DNA of 64,000 nt from Actinokineospora enzanensis DSM 44649 (GCF_000374445.1 NZ_KB894405.1:215110-279109), one strand, 5' to 3'; numbered from the stretch's first letter, positions 7,870-17,088 are shown. The notes: a model not told the origin generated them from the sequence alone. Numbers and translations: made by a program.

Positions 7870-9051
7870 ATGTCGAGCCATGAATCCTTTCGATTACCCG
7901 CGGCCGCCGACCGGGGCCTCGTCGCGTTCGTCGACGAGGTGTTCGGCGGGCTGCCCAGGGTGGACCAGCGGCGCTGGGCCGGGGTCTATCTGGACGGTCT
8001 GCTTCGGGTGCGGGGGAAGAAGACGATCCAGCGGCTGGCCGAGGCGGTGCGGTCGCCGTCGGTCACCCCGCACGCGTTGCGCCAGTTCATCAACTCCAGT
8101 CCGTGGGACTTCCGGCCCGCCCGCCGGGCGCTGGCCCGCGCCGCGGTCGCCGCGGCCCGCCCGTTGGCCTGGACCACCGCGCTGTCGGTGATCCCGAAGC
8201 GGGGCGACCACTCCGTCGGCGTGCACCGCCGCTTCGACCCGGAGACCGGCCGCACCGTCAACTGCCAGCTGGGCATCGGCCTCTACCTGGCGTCCGCCGA
8301 GAGCTGCCTGCCGGTGGACTGGCGGCTCGCGCTGGACGAGTCGTGGCTGGCCGACGAGCACCGCAAGCGCCGTGTGCGCATCCCCGACGGCATCGGGCCG
8401 CGGCCGGAATGGGCGCACGTGCTCGACTTCGCCGCGCTCGCCGCCACCCGCGAGTTCCCGGCGGGCATGCCGTTCGTGCTCGACCTGCACACGCTCCCGG
8501 ACGTCGGCCCGGTCGTGCGCGGACTGGTCGATCTGGGACAGGACTTCCTGGTCCAGGTCGCCCCGACGCAGCCGGTCGCGTCGGCGGCCGCCGGGCACGC
8601 TCCCAGGGCGCCGATGCTGCTGCCGCGCCGCGCGCGCGAGCGGACCACCGCCCGCGAGTTCCTGTCCCACGGCTACGCCCGCCAGCCGCACATCGGCGCG
8701 GCGGACGGCGGCCACGTCGTCTACTCCGGACTCGTGCACGTCCCCGGGGTGCGCGGAACTCTACGGCTGTTGACGGACTGGTGCCCCAGGCGCGGCGCGC
8801 CCACCTGCTACTGGCTCACCTCCATGGTCCACCGGCGGGTCGGCGAGCTGCGCGCGTTGGTCCCGCACGCGAGCGCCGCCCGCCGCGTCGCCCGGGTGCT
8901 GGAACACGATTACGGCGTTCTCGACTTCGAGGGCCGCTCATTTCCTGGTTGGCACCACCACATGACGATGGTGTCCGCCGCCTACGCGTTCCGGTCGCTT
9001 GCCACGTCGACCGAAATGGTCGATTCAACCGCCCTTCGTCTCGCGCCCTGA
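7870..9051 (+). CDS. IS701-family transposase-like protein, catalytic Asp apparently lost
   Basis: 393-residue protein from an ATG preceded by GGGGAG. Residues 20-90 match the N-terminal part of IS701 transposases: LPRVDQRRWAGVYLDGLL, then a K-K-T-I-Q-R-L-A segment and 'ALRQFINSSPWD'. The following DDE_5 core normally carries an Asp-Asp-Thr before G-F-P-K-x-G-x-x-S-V-G. Here the segment reads A-L-S-V-I-P-K-R-G-D-H-S-V-G-V, so the first catalytic aspartate is missing while the surrounding fold is kept (for example 'NCQLGIGLYLAS'). No terminal inverted repeats are seen at the gene ends. It is best read as a domesticated, transposition-dead relative standing at the head of the redox operon. Confidence 0.75.
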   Translation: MSSHESFRLPAAADRGLVAFVDEVFGGLPRVDQRRWAGVYLDGLLRVRGKKTIQRLAEAVRSPSVTPHALRQFINSSPWDFRPARRALARAAVAAARPLAWTTALSVIPKRGDHSVGVHRRFDPETGRTVNCQLGIGLYLASAESCLPVDWRLALDESWLADEHRKRRVRIPDGIGPRPEWAHVLDFAALAATREFPAGMPFVLDLHTLPDVGPVVRGLVDLGQDFLVQVAPTQPVASAAAGHAPRAPMLLPRRARERTTAREFLSHGYARQPHIGAADGGHVVYSGLVHVPGVRGTLRLLTDWCPRRGAPTCYWLTSMVHRRVGELRALVPHASAARRVARVLEHDYGVLDFEGRSFPGWHHHMTMVSAAYAFRSLATSTEMVDSTALRLAP

Positions 9052-9055
9052 AGTT

Positions 9056-9083
9056 GCGCCCGGAATACCCGCGTTCCGGGTGC
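9056..9083 (+). terminator. Hairpin after the IS701-like gene
   Basis: GCGCCCGGAA (9056-9065) pairs with TTCCGGGTGC (9074-9083) with one G-T wobble. It lies five bases after the stop codon, so the following oxygenase gene probably has its own promoter in the 9084-9251 gap. Confidence 0.55.
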
Positions 9084-9251
9084 GACTTTCGCACTTTCCC
9101 GTTGTCCGCCGGTTCGCCGGTGCCGCACAATGGAGTCACACGGAAGTCGTGGCGAATCGCCCAGGTGGACTTCCCGTCGGACACCCGAGCGGTGTCGACT
9201 TCTCGCTGATTCCGCTTTCCCTTTCCCGTATGGAAGACGAGGTGATCTCGC

Positions 9252-10448
9252 ATGTCCGAGTCCGGCCGGGTCGGGCTGTGGCAACGCACGCCCGATGCCG
9301 AGGAACAGGACTGGCTTGGCCGGGTCGCGGCACTCGCGCCGGTGCTCCGGGCGGGCCGTGACCAGGCCGAACACGACCGCGCGACGCCCGCCGAGGTGTT
9401 CGCCGAGCTGCGCGACGCGGGCATCCCGCGGATGTGGGTGTCCACCGAGTTCGGCGGCGAGCAGGTCAGCCTGCGCACCGGCTCGGCCGTGATCCGCGCG
9501 CTGGCCAGGCTGGATGCCTCCATCGCCTGGCAGATGGGCGTGCAGGGCGCGATCGGGCGGCTGTCGGACTACCTGCCCGAGCAGACCGCGCGGGAGCTGT
9601 TCAAGAACCACGCGGGCCTGGTCGTCGGGGGCGTGAACCCCAGCGGTCGCGCCGAGGCCGTCCAGGGCGGCTACCGGCTCAGCGGTGAGTGGGGCTTCGC
9701 CAGCGGCTCCGCGCACGCCGACTGGCTGGTCTGCGCCGCGCCGGTGACCCTGGACGGCAAGCCGGTGACCGGCGCGGCAGGCCCGCAGCTGCGGATGTTG
9801 TTCATTCCCAAGGCGGACGCCGAGATGCTCGACACCTGGTACACCGTCGGGCTGCGCGGCACCGGCAGCAACCACTATCGGGTGCGGGACGTGTTCGTGC
9901 CCGAGGAGTACACAGTGGACCGGGCGGACATGCTCGCCGCCCCGGCCGACCGGCTCTCCCGCGCGTACCCCATCGGCTACTACGACTTCGGTCCGTTCAC
10001 GTCCGCGTCCACCGCGCTGGGCATCGCCCAGGACGCCCTGGACACGTTCACCGAGCTGGCCCTGACCAAGACCCCCACGCTCGGCCTGAGCAAGCTCGCC
10101 TCCGGCCACACCACGCAGGAGAAGCTGGCCCGCGCCGAGATGCTGGCGCACACCGCCGAGCTGCTCCTGCGCGACGCCGCCGACCAGGCCGTCGCGCACG
10201 GCGAGGACGGCGGCGACCGGCTCAGCGCGCTGGTGCGCGTGGTGGCGGCGACCGTCGCCGAGCACGCGAGCACCGCCGTCGACATCGCCTACACGCTGGC
10301 CGGTTCCTCCTCGCTGTATGCCACGTCCCGGTTGGAGCGTTGCTTCCGGGACGTGCACTCGGCGGTCAAGCACATCACCTTGTCGCCGTCGCACTTCGAG
10401 ATGGTCGGCCAGTACCTGCTCGGCGGCGGCCTGCACCTGCGCCGATGA
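9252..10448 (+). CDS. Flavin-dependent monooxygenase/acyl-CoA dehydrogenase-like protein
   Basis: 398-residue protein with the acyl-CoA dehydrogenase fold in its group D monooxygenase variant. An N-terminal helical part ('ELRDAGIPRMWVSTEFGG', residues 50-70) is followed by a middle beta domain with GEWGFASGS (about 145-155), and a C-terminal four-helix domain with 'DIAYTLAGSSSLY' and 'CFRDVHSAVKHITLSPSHF'. The last segment resembles HpaB/DszC-type flavin hydroxylases rather than true CoA dehydrogenases. The flavin reductase encoded two genes downstream is the natural supplier of FMNH2 or FADH2, so a two-component oxygenase is likely. The ATG is preceded by GACGAGGTGATC. The substrate is unknown; a tailoring step in a natural-product pathway is an inference. 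Confidence 0.8.
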   Translation: MSESGRVGLWQRTPDAEEQDWLGRVAALAPVLRAGRDQAEHDRATPAEVFAELRDAGIPRMWVSTEFGGEQVSLRTGSAVIRALARLDASIAWQMGVQGAIGRLSDYLPEQTARELFKNHAGLVVGGVNPSGRAEAVQGGYRLSGEWGFASGSAHADWLVCAAPVTLDGKPVTGAAGPQLRMLFIPKADAEMLDTWYTVGLRGTGSNHYRVRDVFVPEEYTVDRADMLAAPADRLSRAYPIGYYDFGPFTSASTALGIAQDALDTFTELALTKTPTLGLSKLASGHTTQEKLARAEMLAHTAELLLRDAADQAVAHGEDGGDRLSALVRVVAATVAEHASTAVDIAYTLAGSSSLYATSRLERCFRDVHSAVKHITLSPSHFEMVGQYLLGGGLHLRR

Positions 10449-10500
10449 CCGAACATCCTTTTAGGACAGTCCTGTCGCAACTCACGGAGAGACGAAGACC

Positions 10501-11601
10501 ATGACCATGATGGACGCCCCGCGCACCCGGGCGAAGACGATGCGCGCGCTGCAGCTGATCGCGCCGCAGAAGACCGTGCTGGCCGAGGTGCCCGTCCCGG
10601 AGACCCCGATCGACGGCCTGCTGCTCAAGACCCGCTGCGTGTCGATCTGCTCGACCGACATCTCCTTCTACGAGGGCCACCTGTTCCCCTCGGAGTACCC
10701 GGTGATCCTCGGCCACGAGTACCTCGGCGAGGTCGTCGACATCGGCCCGGCGTTCGACGCGGACGGCGCGGGCATCGAGATCGGCGACCGGGTCGTGTAC
10801 TGGGGCCAGACCGACTACGGCGGCTTCGCCGAGTACCGCTCGCTGCGGCCGATCTTCTCCGGCCAGGTGCTGGAGGACGTGTTCGCCGCGGACCGGAACT
10901 TCTTCGACGACCACCGGGCAGCGGCGGTCAAGGTCCCGGACGACATGTCCGACCTGGAGGCCTCGTTCATCGAGCCGATCACCGGCGCGCTGCGCTCGGT
11001 GCTCACCAACGCCCCCAAGGTCGGCGACCGGGTGCTGATCATGGGCACCGGCCCGATCGGCATCATCGCGGGCAGCGTGATCCGCCGCCTGCTGGCCCCG
11101 CACTCGATCGTCTCGGTGGACGCGAACCCGCAGCGCAACGCGCACGCCGAGGCACATTTCTCGCAGCACGCATACCTGCCGCAGGAGCTGATCGACACCG
11201 TCGAGGACAGCTCGTTCGACTACGTCTTCGACGCCCTGCCCACGGTGAAGGTGGACGACGAGGAGAAGGACCCGCGCCGGGTCGCCATGCGCAAGCTGCG
11301 ACCCAAGGGCAAGTACGTGCTCTACGGTGCCTCGCAGGAGATGCAGAAGTTCGACACCTGGCTGATGCTGGCCAAGGGCATCGACATCTGCGCCGCCCCG
11401 TTCGACGTCACCAGCTTCCCCATGCACAAGACCGCCAACGTGATCGCCTCGGCCATGCGCATGCTGCGCACCGGGATCGTGGACGGCAAGAACCTGCTGT
11501 CCCGCGTGCACAGGTTCGACGACTACGAGGGCCTGGTGCGGGTGTTCGAGAACTACCGGCACACCACCGACCTCAAGACCATCGTCGACTTCCGGGACTG
11601 A
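10501..11601 (+). CDS. Zinc-type alcohol dehydrogenase (MDR superfamily)
   Basis: 366-residue medium-chain dehydrogenase. GroES-like N-terminal domain: Cys in 'RCVSICSTDISFYEGH', His-Glu in the GHEYLGEVVDIG zinc motif, and Glu in 'ASFIEPITGALRSV' as the third ligand. The Rossmann nucleotide site is G-T-G-P-I-G-I-I-A-G near residue 183, followed by V-S-V-D-A-N, whose Asp favours NAD. The four-Cys structural zinc loop of classical ADHs is absent. ACGGAGAGACG lies before the ATG. It starts 52 bases after the oxygenase gene and ends 9 bases before the flavin reductase, so the three genes form an operon that probably oxidises and reduces one intermediate in sequence. Confidence 0.85.
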   Translation: MTMMDAPRTRAKTMRALQLIAPQKTVLAEVPVPETPIDGLLLKTRCVSICSTDISFYEGHLFPSEYPVILGHEYLGEVVDIGPAFDADGAGIEIGDRVVYWGQTDYGGFAEYRSLRPIFSGQVLEDVFAADRNFFDDHRAAAVKVPDDMSDLEASFIEPITGALRSVLTNAPKVGDRVLIMGTGPIGIIAGSVIRRLLAPHSIVSVDANPQRNAHAEAHFSQHAYLPQELIDTVEDSSFDYVFDALPTVKVDDEEKDPRRVAMRKLRPKGKYVLYGASQEMQKFDTWLMLAKGIDICAAPFDVTSFPMHKTANVIASAMRMLRTGIVDGKNLLSRVHRFDDYEGLVRVFENYRHTTDLKTIVDFRD

Positions 11602-11610
11602 GGAGGGTCC

Positions 11611-12102
11611 ATGTCGATCGACGCGACCGCGTTCACCCGCGCCATGTCCCGCGTCCCCGGCCCGGTGGCGGTGGCCACCACGGTCGACGGCGCGGGCAGG
11701 CGGTGGGGCTTCACCGGCAGCTCGTTCAGCTCGCTGTCGCTGGACCCGCCGCTGGTGCTGATCTGCCTGGCGAAGACGGCCAGCACGCACGCCGCGTTCG
11801 CGGGCTCGCCGCACTTCATGGTCAACGTGCTCAACGGCGACCAGGCGGAGGTGGCCCGCCGATTCGCGAAGTCGGGGGTCGACCGGTTCCACGCGGGCGA
11901 CATGGTCCCGTGCGAGCTGGGACTTCCGGGACATCCCGATGCCGCGCTGCGGCTGGCGTGCACCCGGTACGACATGTTGGACGGCGGTGACCACAGCATC
12001 CTGGTGGGCCGGGTCGAGGCTCTGCACGTGGCCGCGCACCCGCCGCTGGTCTACTGCGACCGCTCCTTCACCCAGCCCATGCCCGCCGGTCAGTTGACCT
12101 GA
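11611..12102 (+). CDS. Flavin reductase domain protein (two-component oxygenase partner)
   Basis: 163-residue protein of the HpaC/flavin-reductase family: 'AMSRVPGPVAVATT' at the N-terminus, 'GFTGSSFSSLSLDPPLVLICL' in the middle (FMN-binding loop), and FMVNVLNGDQ. The length is normal for the family. It uses NAD(P)H to make reduced flavin for a partner oxygenase, most likely the product of 9252-10448. GAGGAGGGTCC precedes the ATG. A perfect palindromic terminator follows, so this is the end of the operon. Confidence 0.88.
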   Translation: MSIDATAFTRAMSRVPGPVAVATTVDGAGRRWGFTGSSFSSLSLDPPLVLICLAKTASTHAAFAGSPHFMVNVLNGDQAEVARRFAKSGVDRFHAGDMVPCELGLPGHPDAALRLACTRYDMLDGGDHSILVGRVEALHVAAHPPLVYCDRSFTQPMPAGQLT

Positions 12103-12112
12103 CCCCGACCAA

Positions 12113-12150
12113 CCGTGTTGCGGGCCGTTCCGGAACGGCCCGCAACACGG
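12113..12150 (+). terminator. 38-base perfect palindromic terminator
   Basis: Two 19-base arms (12113-12131 and 12132-12150) are exact reverse complements with no unpaired spacer, centred on TTCCGGAA. It lies 11 bases after the flavin reductase stop. Confidence 0.8.
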
Positions 12151-12289
12151 CGCGTGGTACCTCCCTTTCGGACTTTGATCTCCGCACACGGCGCAACCCG
12201 CGCGGTGGGACCGCGCGTGGGTGTGGCGAACGGGGCGGCGGAGCAGACGCTGCCCGGCCTGGGCGGTGACGAGGTGACGCCCGCCCGGT

Positions 12290-12450
12290 CGCGGTGCGGG
12301 TCGAGCGGCCGGACGCGGTCTACCGCTACGCGTCGCTGGACTACCGCGAACCCACCGCGTGGGGCCTGACCGGGGTGAACGTGATCGACGACGACTTCCG
12401 CGACGCCGCGGTCATCCCGTCGACGACCGCCGCGCCGGGCCGGGCGAGCC
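12290..12450 (+). pseudogene. Remnant of a second subtilase-type protease gene
   Basis: One frame reads V-R-V-E-R-P-D-A-V, then a tyrosine-rich stretch, then 'VIPSTTAAPGRAS'. This matches in order an internal part of the intact S8 protease just downstream (L-R-V-E-R-P-E-A-V ... 'VVPSVTSAPGKARF', around 14595-14750). The upstream side fits only if the frame is shifted (T-P-A-R then V-A-V-R-V-E-R-P). The fragment has no start, no catalytic motifs and no stop of its own. It looks like debris of a duplicated paralog within the 480-base gap before the intact gene. Confidence 0.6.
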
Positions 12451-12581
12451 CTGAGCCGGGGCGGTCCGCGCCCTTGGTGTGTCCACTATGGACTACCGGG
12501 GTGTCGCTCAACAACCGTGCCGTGATCGGCGTTGTAGGGCGGGGCGGTTGTCGACACCGCTCGGGACCAGGGGAGTGCGGA

Positions 12582-15500
12582 ATGACGTACAGACGGGGTG
12601 CGCCGCTGGCCGTCCTCGTGGTGACGCTCGCGGCGAGTGCGGTGGTCGTCCCGCCGATCGCTCGGGCGGCGCCGGGACGACCGGCCCGGGACACCGAGAT
12701 CACGCTGGTGACCGGCGACCACGTGACAGTCGGCGACGGCCCGGCGCGGGTCCGCCCGGCGGCCGGGCGCGAGCGGCTGGCGTTCACCCAACGCGTGGAC
12801 GAGCACGGTGACCTGCACGTGGTCCCGGTCGACGCGGCCGCCGCCGTCGCGTCGGGGCGGGTGGACGCGCGGCTGTTCGACGTGACGGCGCTGGTGCGCG
12901 ACGGCTACACCGCGGGCACGCCGGTGATCGTCACCTATCCGGGGGCGCGGCTGGCGGCCACGCCGGGCGCTCGGCAGCTGCCGAGTGTCGATGGCGAGGC
13001 ATTCACCGTGACCGGCTCGGAGTTCTGGGTGTCGGCTCGGAGCAAGGGGCTCGCGGCGGACCGGGCCGGGGTCGGCAGGATCTGGCTGGACGCCCGCGAC
13101 CACGCTGACCTGGATCGGAGCGTCCCGCAGATCGGCGGTCCGCAGGCCTGGCAGGCGGGCCACACCGGCCGGGGCGTCACGGTGGCCGTGCTCGACACGG
13201 GCATCGACGCCACGCACCCGGACCTCGCCGGGGCGGTCGCGGACACGCGCAACTTCACCGAATCGCCGACGACCGACGACCTGTTCGGGCACGGCACGCA
13301 CGTGGCGTCGATCATCACCGGTTCCGGTCGGTACCGGGGTGTGGCGCCGGACAGCACGCTGCTGGTCGGCAAGGTGCTCGACGACCAGGGCGAGGGCTCG
13401 GACTCCGCGATCATCGCCGGGATGGAGTGGGCGGCGGCCGCGGGCGCGGACGTGGTCAACATGAGCCTGGGCAACGCCCGGCCGTCCGCGGGCGACGATC
13501 CGTTGTCCCAGGCCGTCAACCGGCTGACGGCGCAGTACGGCACATTGTTCGTGGTTTCCTCCGGGAATTTCGCCTCGTTGCCGGTCGGCTCGCCCGCCGC
13601 CGCCGATGCCGCGCTGACCGTCGGCGCGGTCGACCGGCAGGACGCGCTGGCCGACTTCTCGACCCAGGGGCCACGGCCGGGTGATGGCGCGATCAAACCC
13701 GACATCACCGCGCCCGGGGTCGGCATCGTCGCGGCCCGCGCGGCGCACGGAACGATCGGGGATCCGGTGGATGCCACGCATGTGGCGCTGTCGGGGACGT
13801 CGATGGCCGCGCCGCACGTGGCCGGTTCCGCCGCGTTGCTCGCGGGCGAGCACCCGGACTGGGGCCCGGAGCGGATCAAGGCCACGCTGATGGACAGCGC
13901 GTCGCCGAACCCGACCGTCTCGGTGTTCGCGCAGGGCGCGGGTCGGGTGGACGTCGGCCGCGCGACCCGGCAGCCGGTGTCGGCGAGCGTGGGCAGCCTG
14001 AGCCTGGGGACCGCGTCGTGGCCGCACCAGGACGACCAGCCGATCACGCGCGCCATCACCTACCACAACGACGGCGACGCGCCGGTGACGCTGACGATCG
14101 CGCCGCAGGTCACCGGACCCGGGGACGCGGCGGCCACCGGACTGGTCACGCTGTCGGCGGACCGGGTCACCATCCCGGCAGGCGGCCGGTCCGAGGTCAC
14201 GGTCACCGTCGACACGCGGGTGGCCGCCCCGGACGGGGACTACCGCGGCGCGATCGTGGCGACCGGTGGTGACAGCGTGGTGCGCACGGCGCTCGCGTTG
14301 ACCAAGGAGAGCGAGCACTACAACGTGACCGTCCGGTTCCGGGACAGGACGGGAGCGCCGACGACCGGCTACGACTTCCGGTTCACCGACCTGGACGACG
14401 ACACCGGCCAGGTGGGCGGTGGCGAGGCCGACACGGTGGTGCTCCGGCTGCGGCCGGGCGGCTACTTCGTCGACGCCCGGGTGTACGACGAGAACTACGA
14501 GCACATCGCCGCGTTCTACGAGCCCGCGTTCGTCGTCACCGGCGACCGGACGCTGGTCCTGGACGCGAGTCGGGGACAACCGGCCGGACTTCGGGTGGAG
14601 CGGCCGGAGGCGGTCGTCGACACCGCGCTGGTGGGCATGGAGGAGACGACCTCGCGCGGGAACGTCGGTGAGATCCTGCTGCTGCCGGACTTCGACGGTG
14701 TCTCGGTCGTCCCGTCGGTGACCTCCGCGCCGGGCAAGGCCCGGTTCAAGGTGGCCGCGGCGCTCGCCCGTCCCGACCGTTCCGGCGGGTTCCGGGACAG
14801 CCCCTACCTGTACACGGTCGGCTGGGACGAGGACGGCCGCGTCCCGGACCGGCCCGACCGCCTGCTCCGCGACCGGGACCTGCCCCACTCCCGGCTCGCG
14901 GCCGCCGCGTCGGCGGCGGGCGCGCGGGGCCGGTTCTTCGACATGTCCGACGTGCCGCTGCCGGGTGGGATCGACCTCTACCGCACCCCGGACTTCCCGT
15001 GGCGCCTCGACTTCCAGGAGACCGACGCGGCGGGTCGCCAACTGTCGCACCAGCAGGCGACGGCCGAGGGACAGGCCCGGTGGAACACGGCGGTGTTCGG
15101 CCCGGCGTTCCCCACCTCGGGCGTGTCCGGATGGGTGCGCCGGAGCAGTACCGGACTGTCCGTGTACCTCCCGTTGTTCAGCGACCAGTCGGCGCACCAC
15201 GTGGGCTTCCCGTCGACCGCGTCCACCCGGACCAGGCTGTTCCGGAACGAGACGCTTGTCGCGGAATCCGACACCGGGCTCCCGCTCCAGGCCACCCTGC
15301 CCGCCGCCGCGGACGACTACCGCCTGACGGCGGTCGCGACGCGGGGCGCGCCGTTCGACCTGAGCACCTCGGTCAGCGCGGAGTGGACGTTCCGTTCCGT
15401 TGCGGCGCCGTCCCGCACGGTCGTCCCGGTGACGCTGCCGGTGGTCCGGTTCGCGCCGGTCCTGGACGACCACAACCGGGCCCGGGCCGGACGGGTGTTC

Positions 15501-15746
15501 GCCCTGCCGGTCTACGCGCAACGAAACGGGACGACCGCCGCGGGCGTGGCCAAGCCGGACGTGTGGATCTCCTATGACGACGGCGCCACCTGGCGGCCGC
15601 TGCCGGTCGTGAGCGTCGGCGGTCGCTGGTTGGCCGCCGGTGTCCACCCGGCCGGTGCCAGTTACGTCTCGTTGCGGGCGAGCACCCGGGACGGTGACGG
15701 GAACACGGTGGACCAGACCATCATCCACGCCTACCGGCTGCACTGA
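12582..15746 (+). CDS. Secreted S8 subtilisin-like serine protease
   Basis: 1054-residue protein. The ATG at 12582 has AGGGGAG upstream and starts a Sec signal peptide (R-R then a hydrophobic stretch ending A-R-A-A about residue 29). After a propeptide-like region, the catalytic triad is clear: Asp in VAVLDTGIDATHPD (about residue 209), His in GHGTHVASI (about 239), and Ser in SGTSMAAPHVAGSAALL (about 408). About 600 residues of beta-rich C-terminal extension follow, including 'DDQPITRAITYHNDGDAPV', a Fn3/CARDB-like segment. The architecture is that of the large secreted subtilases of actinomycetes. It opens a block of secreted hydrolases, and a decayed copy lies directly upstream. Confidence 0.92.
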   Translation: MTYRRGAPLAVLVVTLAASAVVVPPIARAAPGRPARDTEITLVTGDHVTVGDGPARVRPAAGRERLAFTQRVDEHGDLHVVPVDAAAAVASGRVDARLFDVTALVRDGYTAGTPVIVTYPGARLAATPGARQLPSVDGEAFTVTGSEFWVSARSKGLAADRAGVGRIWLDARDHADLDRSVPQIGGPQAWQAGHTGRGVTVAVLDTGIDATHPDLAGAVADTRNFTESPTTDDLFGHGTHVASIITGSGRYRGVAPDSTLLVGKVLDDQGEGSDSAIIAGMEWAAAAGADVVNMSLGNARPSAGDDPLSQAVNRLTAQYGTLFVVSSGNFASLPVGSPAAADAALTVGAVDRQDALADFSTQGPRPGDGAIKPDITAPGVGIVAARAAHGTIGDPVDATHVALSGTSMAAPHVAGSAALLAGEHPDWGPERIKATLMDSASPNPTVSVFAQGAGRVDVGRATRQPVSASVGSLSLGTASWPHQDDQPITRAITYHNDGDAPVTLTIAPQVTGPGDAAATGLVTLSADRVTIPAGGRSEVTVTVDTRVAAPDGDYRGAIVATGGDSVVRTALALTKESEHYNVTVRFRDRTGAPTTGYDFRFTDLDDDTGQVGGGEADTVVLRLRPGGYFVDARVYDENYEHIAAFYEPAFVVTGDRTLVLDASRGQPAGLRVERPEAVVDTALVGMEETTSRGNVGEILLLPDFDGVSVVPSVTSAPGKARFKVAAALARPDRSGGFRDSPYLYTVGWDEDGRVPDRPDRLLRDRDLPHSRLAAAASAAGARGRFFDMSDVPLPGGIDLYRTPDFPWRLDFQETDAAGRQLSHQQATAEGQARWNTAVFGPAFPTSGVSGWVRRSSTGLSVYLPLFSDQSAHHVGFPSTASTRTRLFRNETLVAESDTGLPLQATLPAAADDYRLTAVATRGAPFDLSTSVSAEWTFRSVAAPSRTVVPVTLPVVRFAPVLDDHNRARAGRVFALPVYAQRNGTTAAGVAKPDVWISYDDGATWRPLPVVSVGGRWLAAGVHPAGASYVSLRASTRDGDGNTVDQTIIHAYRLH

Positions 15747-15971
15747 GCCCCGTTGCCGGGGCAGGCGGGCGGGTCGCCGACACCGGTGGCCCGCCCGTCG
15801 CCAAGCCGCCGTCCGGGTGGTCCGTCCCGACCGGACATCCACAGTGGACCACCGCCGTTGGGCCGAACGAGTCACGGACCGGCACGACCGGGTGTCGCGC
15901 GGCGGCGGCCATTGTCGACGGCCGCCGACCGGGAGGAAGGTGGGCGCCCCGACGGGAGCAGGGAGGCGACG

Positions 15972-16976
15972 ATGTCGGTCGACCGCGAGGACGAGGTCCG
16001 GACGCTGGGTGCCGTGCTGGCCCGGCGCCGGGACCAGCTGTTGGCGCTGCCGGGCTGCACGGGCGTCGCGATCGGGCGCAAGAACGTCGGCGGCACGGAC
16101 CGGGACGACCTGGCGATCACGGTGTTCGTCGAGCACAAGCACGACGTGCCCGCCGGGCAGCGGGTCCCGGCGAGCCTGGAGGGGTTCCCGACGGACGTGG
16201 TGGAACAGGAACGGGAGGAACTGGAACTGCTCGCCACCGACCCGTTCGCCCGCTACGACCCGATGTTCTCCGGCCTGTCGGTGGCCGCGGGCGAGATCCC
16301 GCCCGCCTGGGGTTCCATCGGCTGTTTCATCGACACCACCGGCGACCCGGGCAACAACGTCCCGGCGGGCGTCTACCTGCTGACCAACCAGCACGTCCTG
16401 CAGAACGCCTCGGTGGCCCACCCGGAGGTCATCCAGCCCAAGGACGACAACATCGTCGCCCCGCCGAACTACCTGTGCGCGGACTACGTGCAGGGCTACC
16501 AGACGCCCACACTGGACTGCGCGGTCGCGCTGGTCAGCCGGGCACAGGAGAACGCGGTGCCCAACTATCCGTGGCACCCCGGCCTGCGCACGATCCAGGG
16601 CGTGGGCGTCGCGGTGCCCGGCGACGCCGTCTACAAGTTCGGCGCCACGACCAGGTTCACCGAGGGCGTCGTCGTCTACGTCAACTACAATCCGCCCGGC
16701 CTGGCCTACCAGAACGTGATCCTGTTGCGCGCCAAGGACGGCGCGAACCATCTGTGGGTGGCCAAGGGGGACTCCGGTTCCATCTCCGTCCGGGCCGCCG
16801 ACGACTTCGCGATCGGGCTCAACTTCGCCGGATCGCCGAACGCGGTCATCCAGAACCCGCCGCCGACCCTGCCCGCCTATCCCGCCTACTACCGCAGTTT
16901 CGCCTACGACCTGCAGTCCCAGATGAACGCGTTCGTCGCCGCCGGTGGCACGGTCACATTGGCCGCGCCGGGCTGA
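15972..16976 (+). CDS. Trypsin-like (S1-fold) serine protease-like protein
   Basis: 334-residue protein without an evident signal peptide. Candidate triad residues are His in 'GVYLLTNQHVLQN' (about residue 138), Asp in TLDCAVALV (about 181) and Ser in VAKGDSGSIS (about 264). The N-terminal third contains an 'LPGCTGVAIGRKNVGG' segment seen in bacterial Nal1-like trypsin-fold proteins. GGGAGGCGACG precedes the ATG. It sits between the secreted subtilase and two secreted S33 hydrolases, but nothing in its own sequence shows export. It could be a cytoplasmic protease or an inactive homolog. Confidence 0.72.
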   Translation: MSVDREDEVRTLGAVLARRRDQLLALPGCTGVAIGRKNVGGTDRDDLAITVFVEHKHDVPAGQRVPASLEGFPTDVVEQEREELELLATDPFARYDPMFSGLSVAAGEIPPAWGSIGCFIDTTGDPGNNVPAGVYLLTNQHVLQNASVAHPEVIQPKDDNIVAPPNYLCADYVQGYQTPTLDCAVALVSRAQENAVPNYPWHPGLRTIQGVGVAVPGDAVYKFGATTRFTEGVVVYVNYNPPGLAYQNVILLRAKDGANHLWVAKGDSGSISVRAADDFAIGLNFAGSPNAVIQNPPPTLPAYPAYYRSFAYDLQSQMNAFVAAGGTVTLAAPG

Positions 16977-17088
16977 TCGGATTGGCCCGAAAGGCGCAAC
17001 GTATTGCTCCCTATTTGTCCGAGAATCAGCGATAATGTCCTCTTTCAGGAGGATGACGGCGCGGGTCGGGGCTGCCTAGGTTGCGAAC

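Noticed and set aside
7450-9090. Shared GGTGCGACTTTC on both sides of the IS701-like gene, considered as element ends
   Set aside because: The match is only 12 bases and in direct, not inverted, orientation. Twelve-base matches occur by chance at this GC content, and there is no target-site duplication.
12486-16751. Very long minus-strand open frame (about 1400 codons) opposite the protease genes
   Set aside because: High-GC codon bias leaves antisense frames open. The translation is Arg/Pro/His/Gly-rich low complexity, and the plus-strand genes have complete catalytic motifs.
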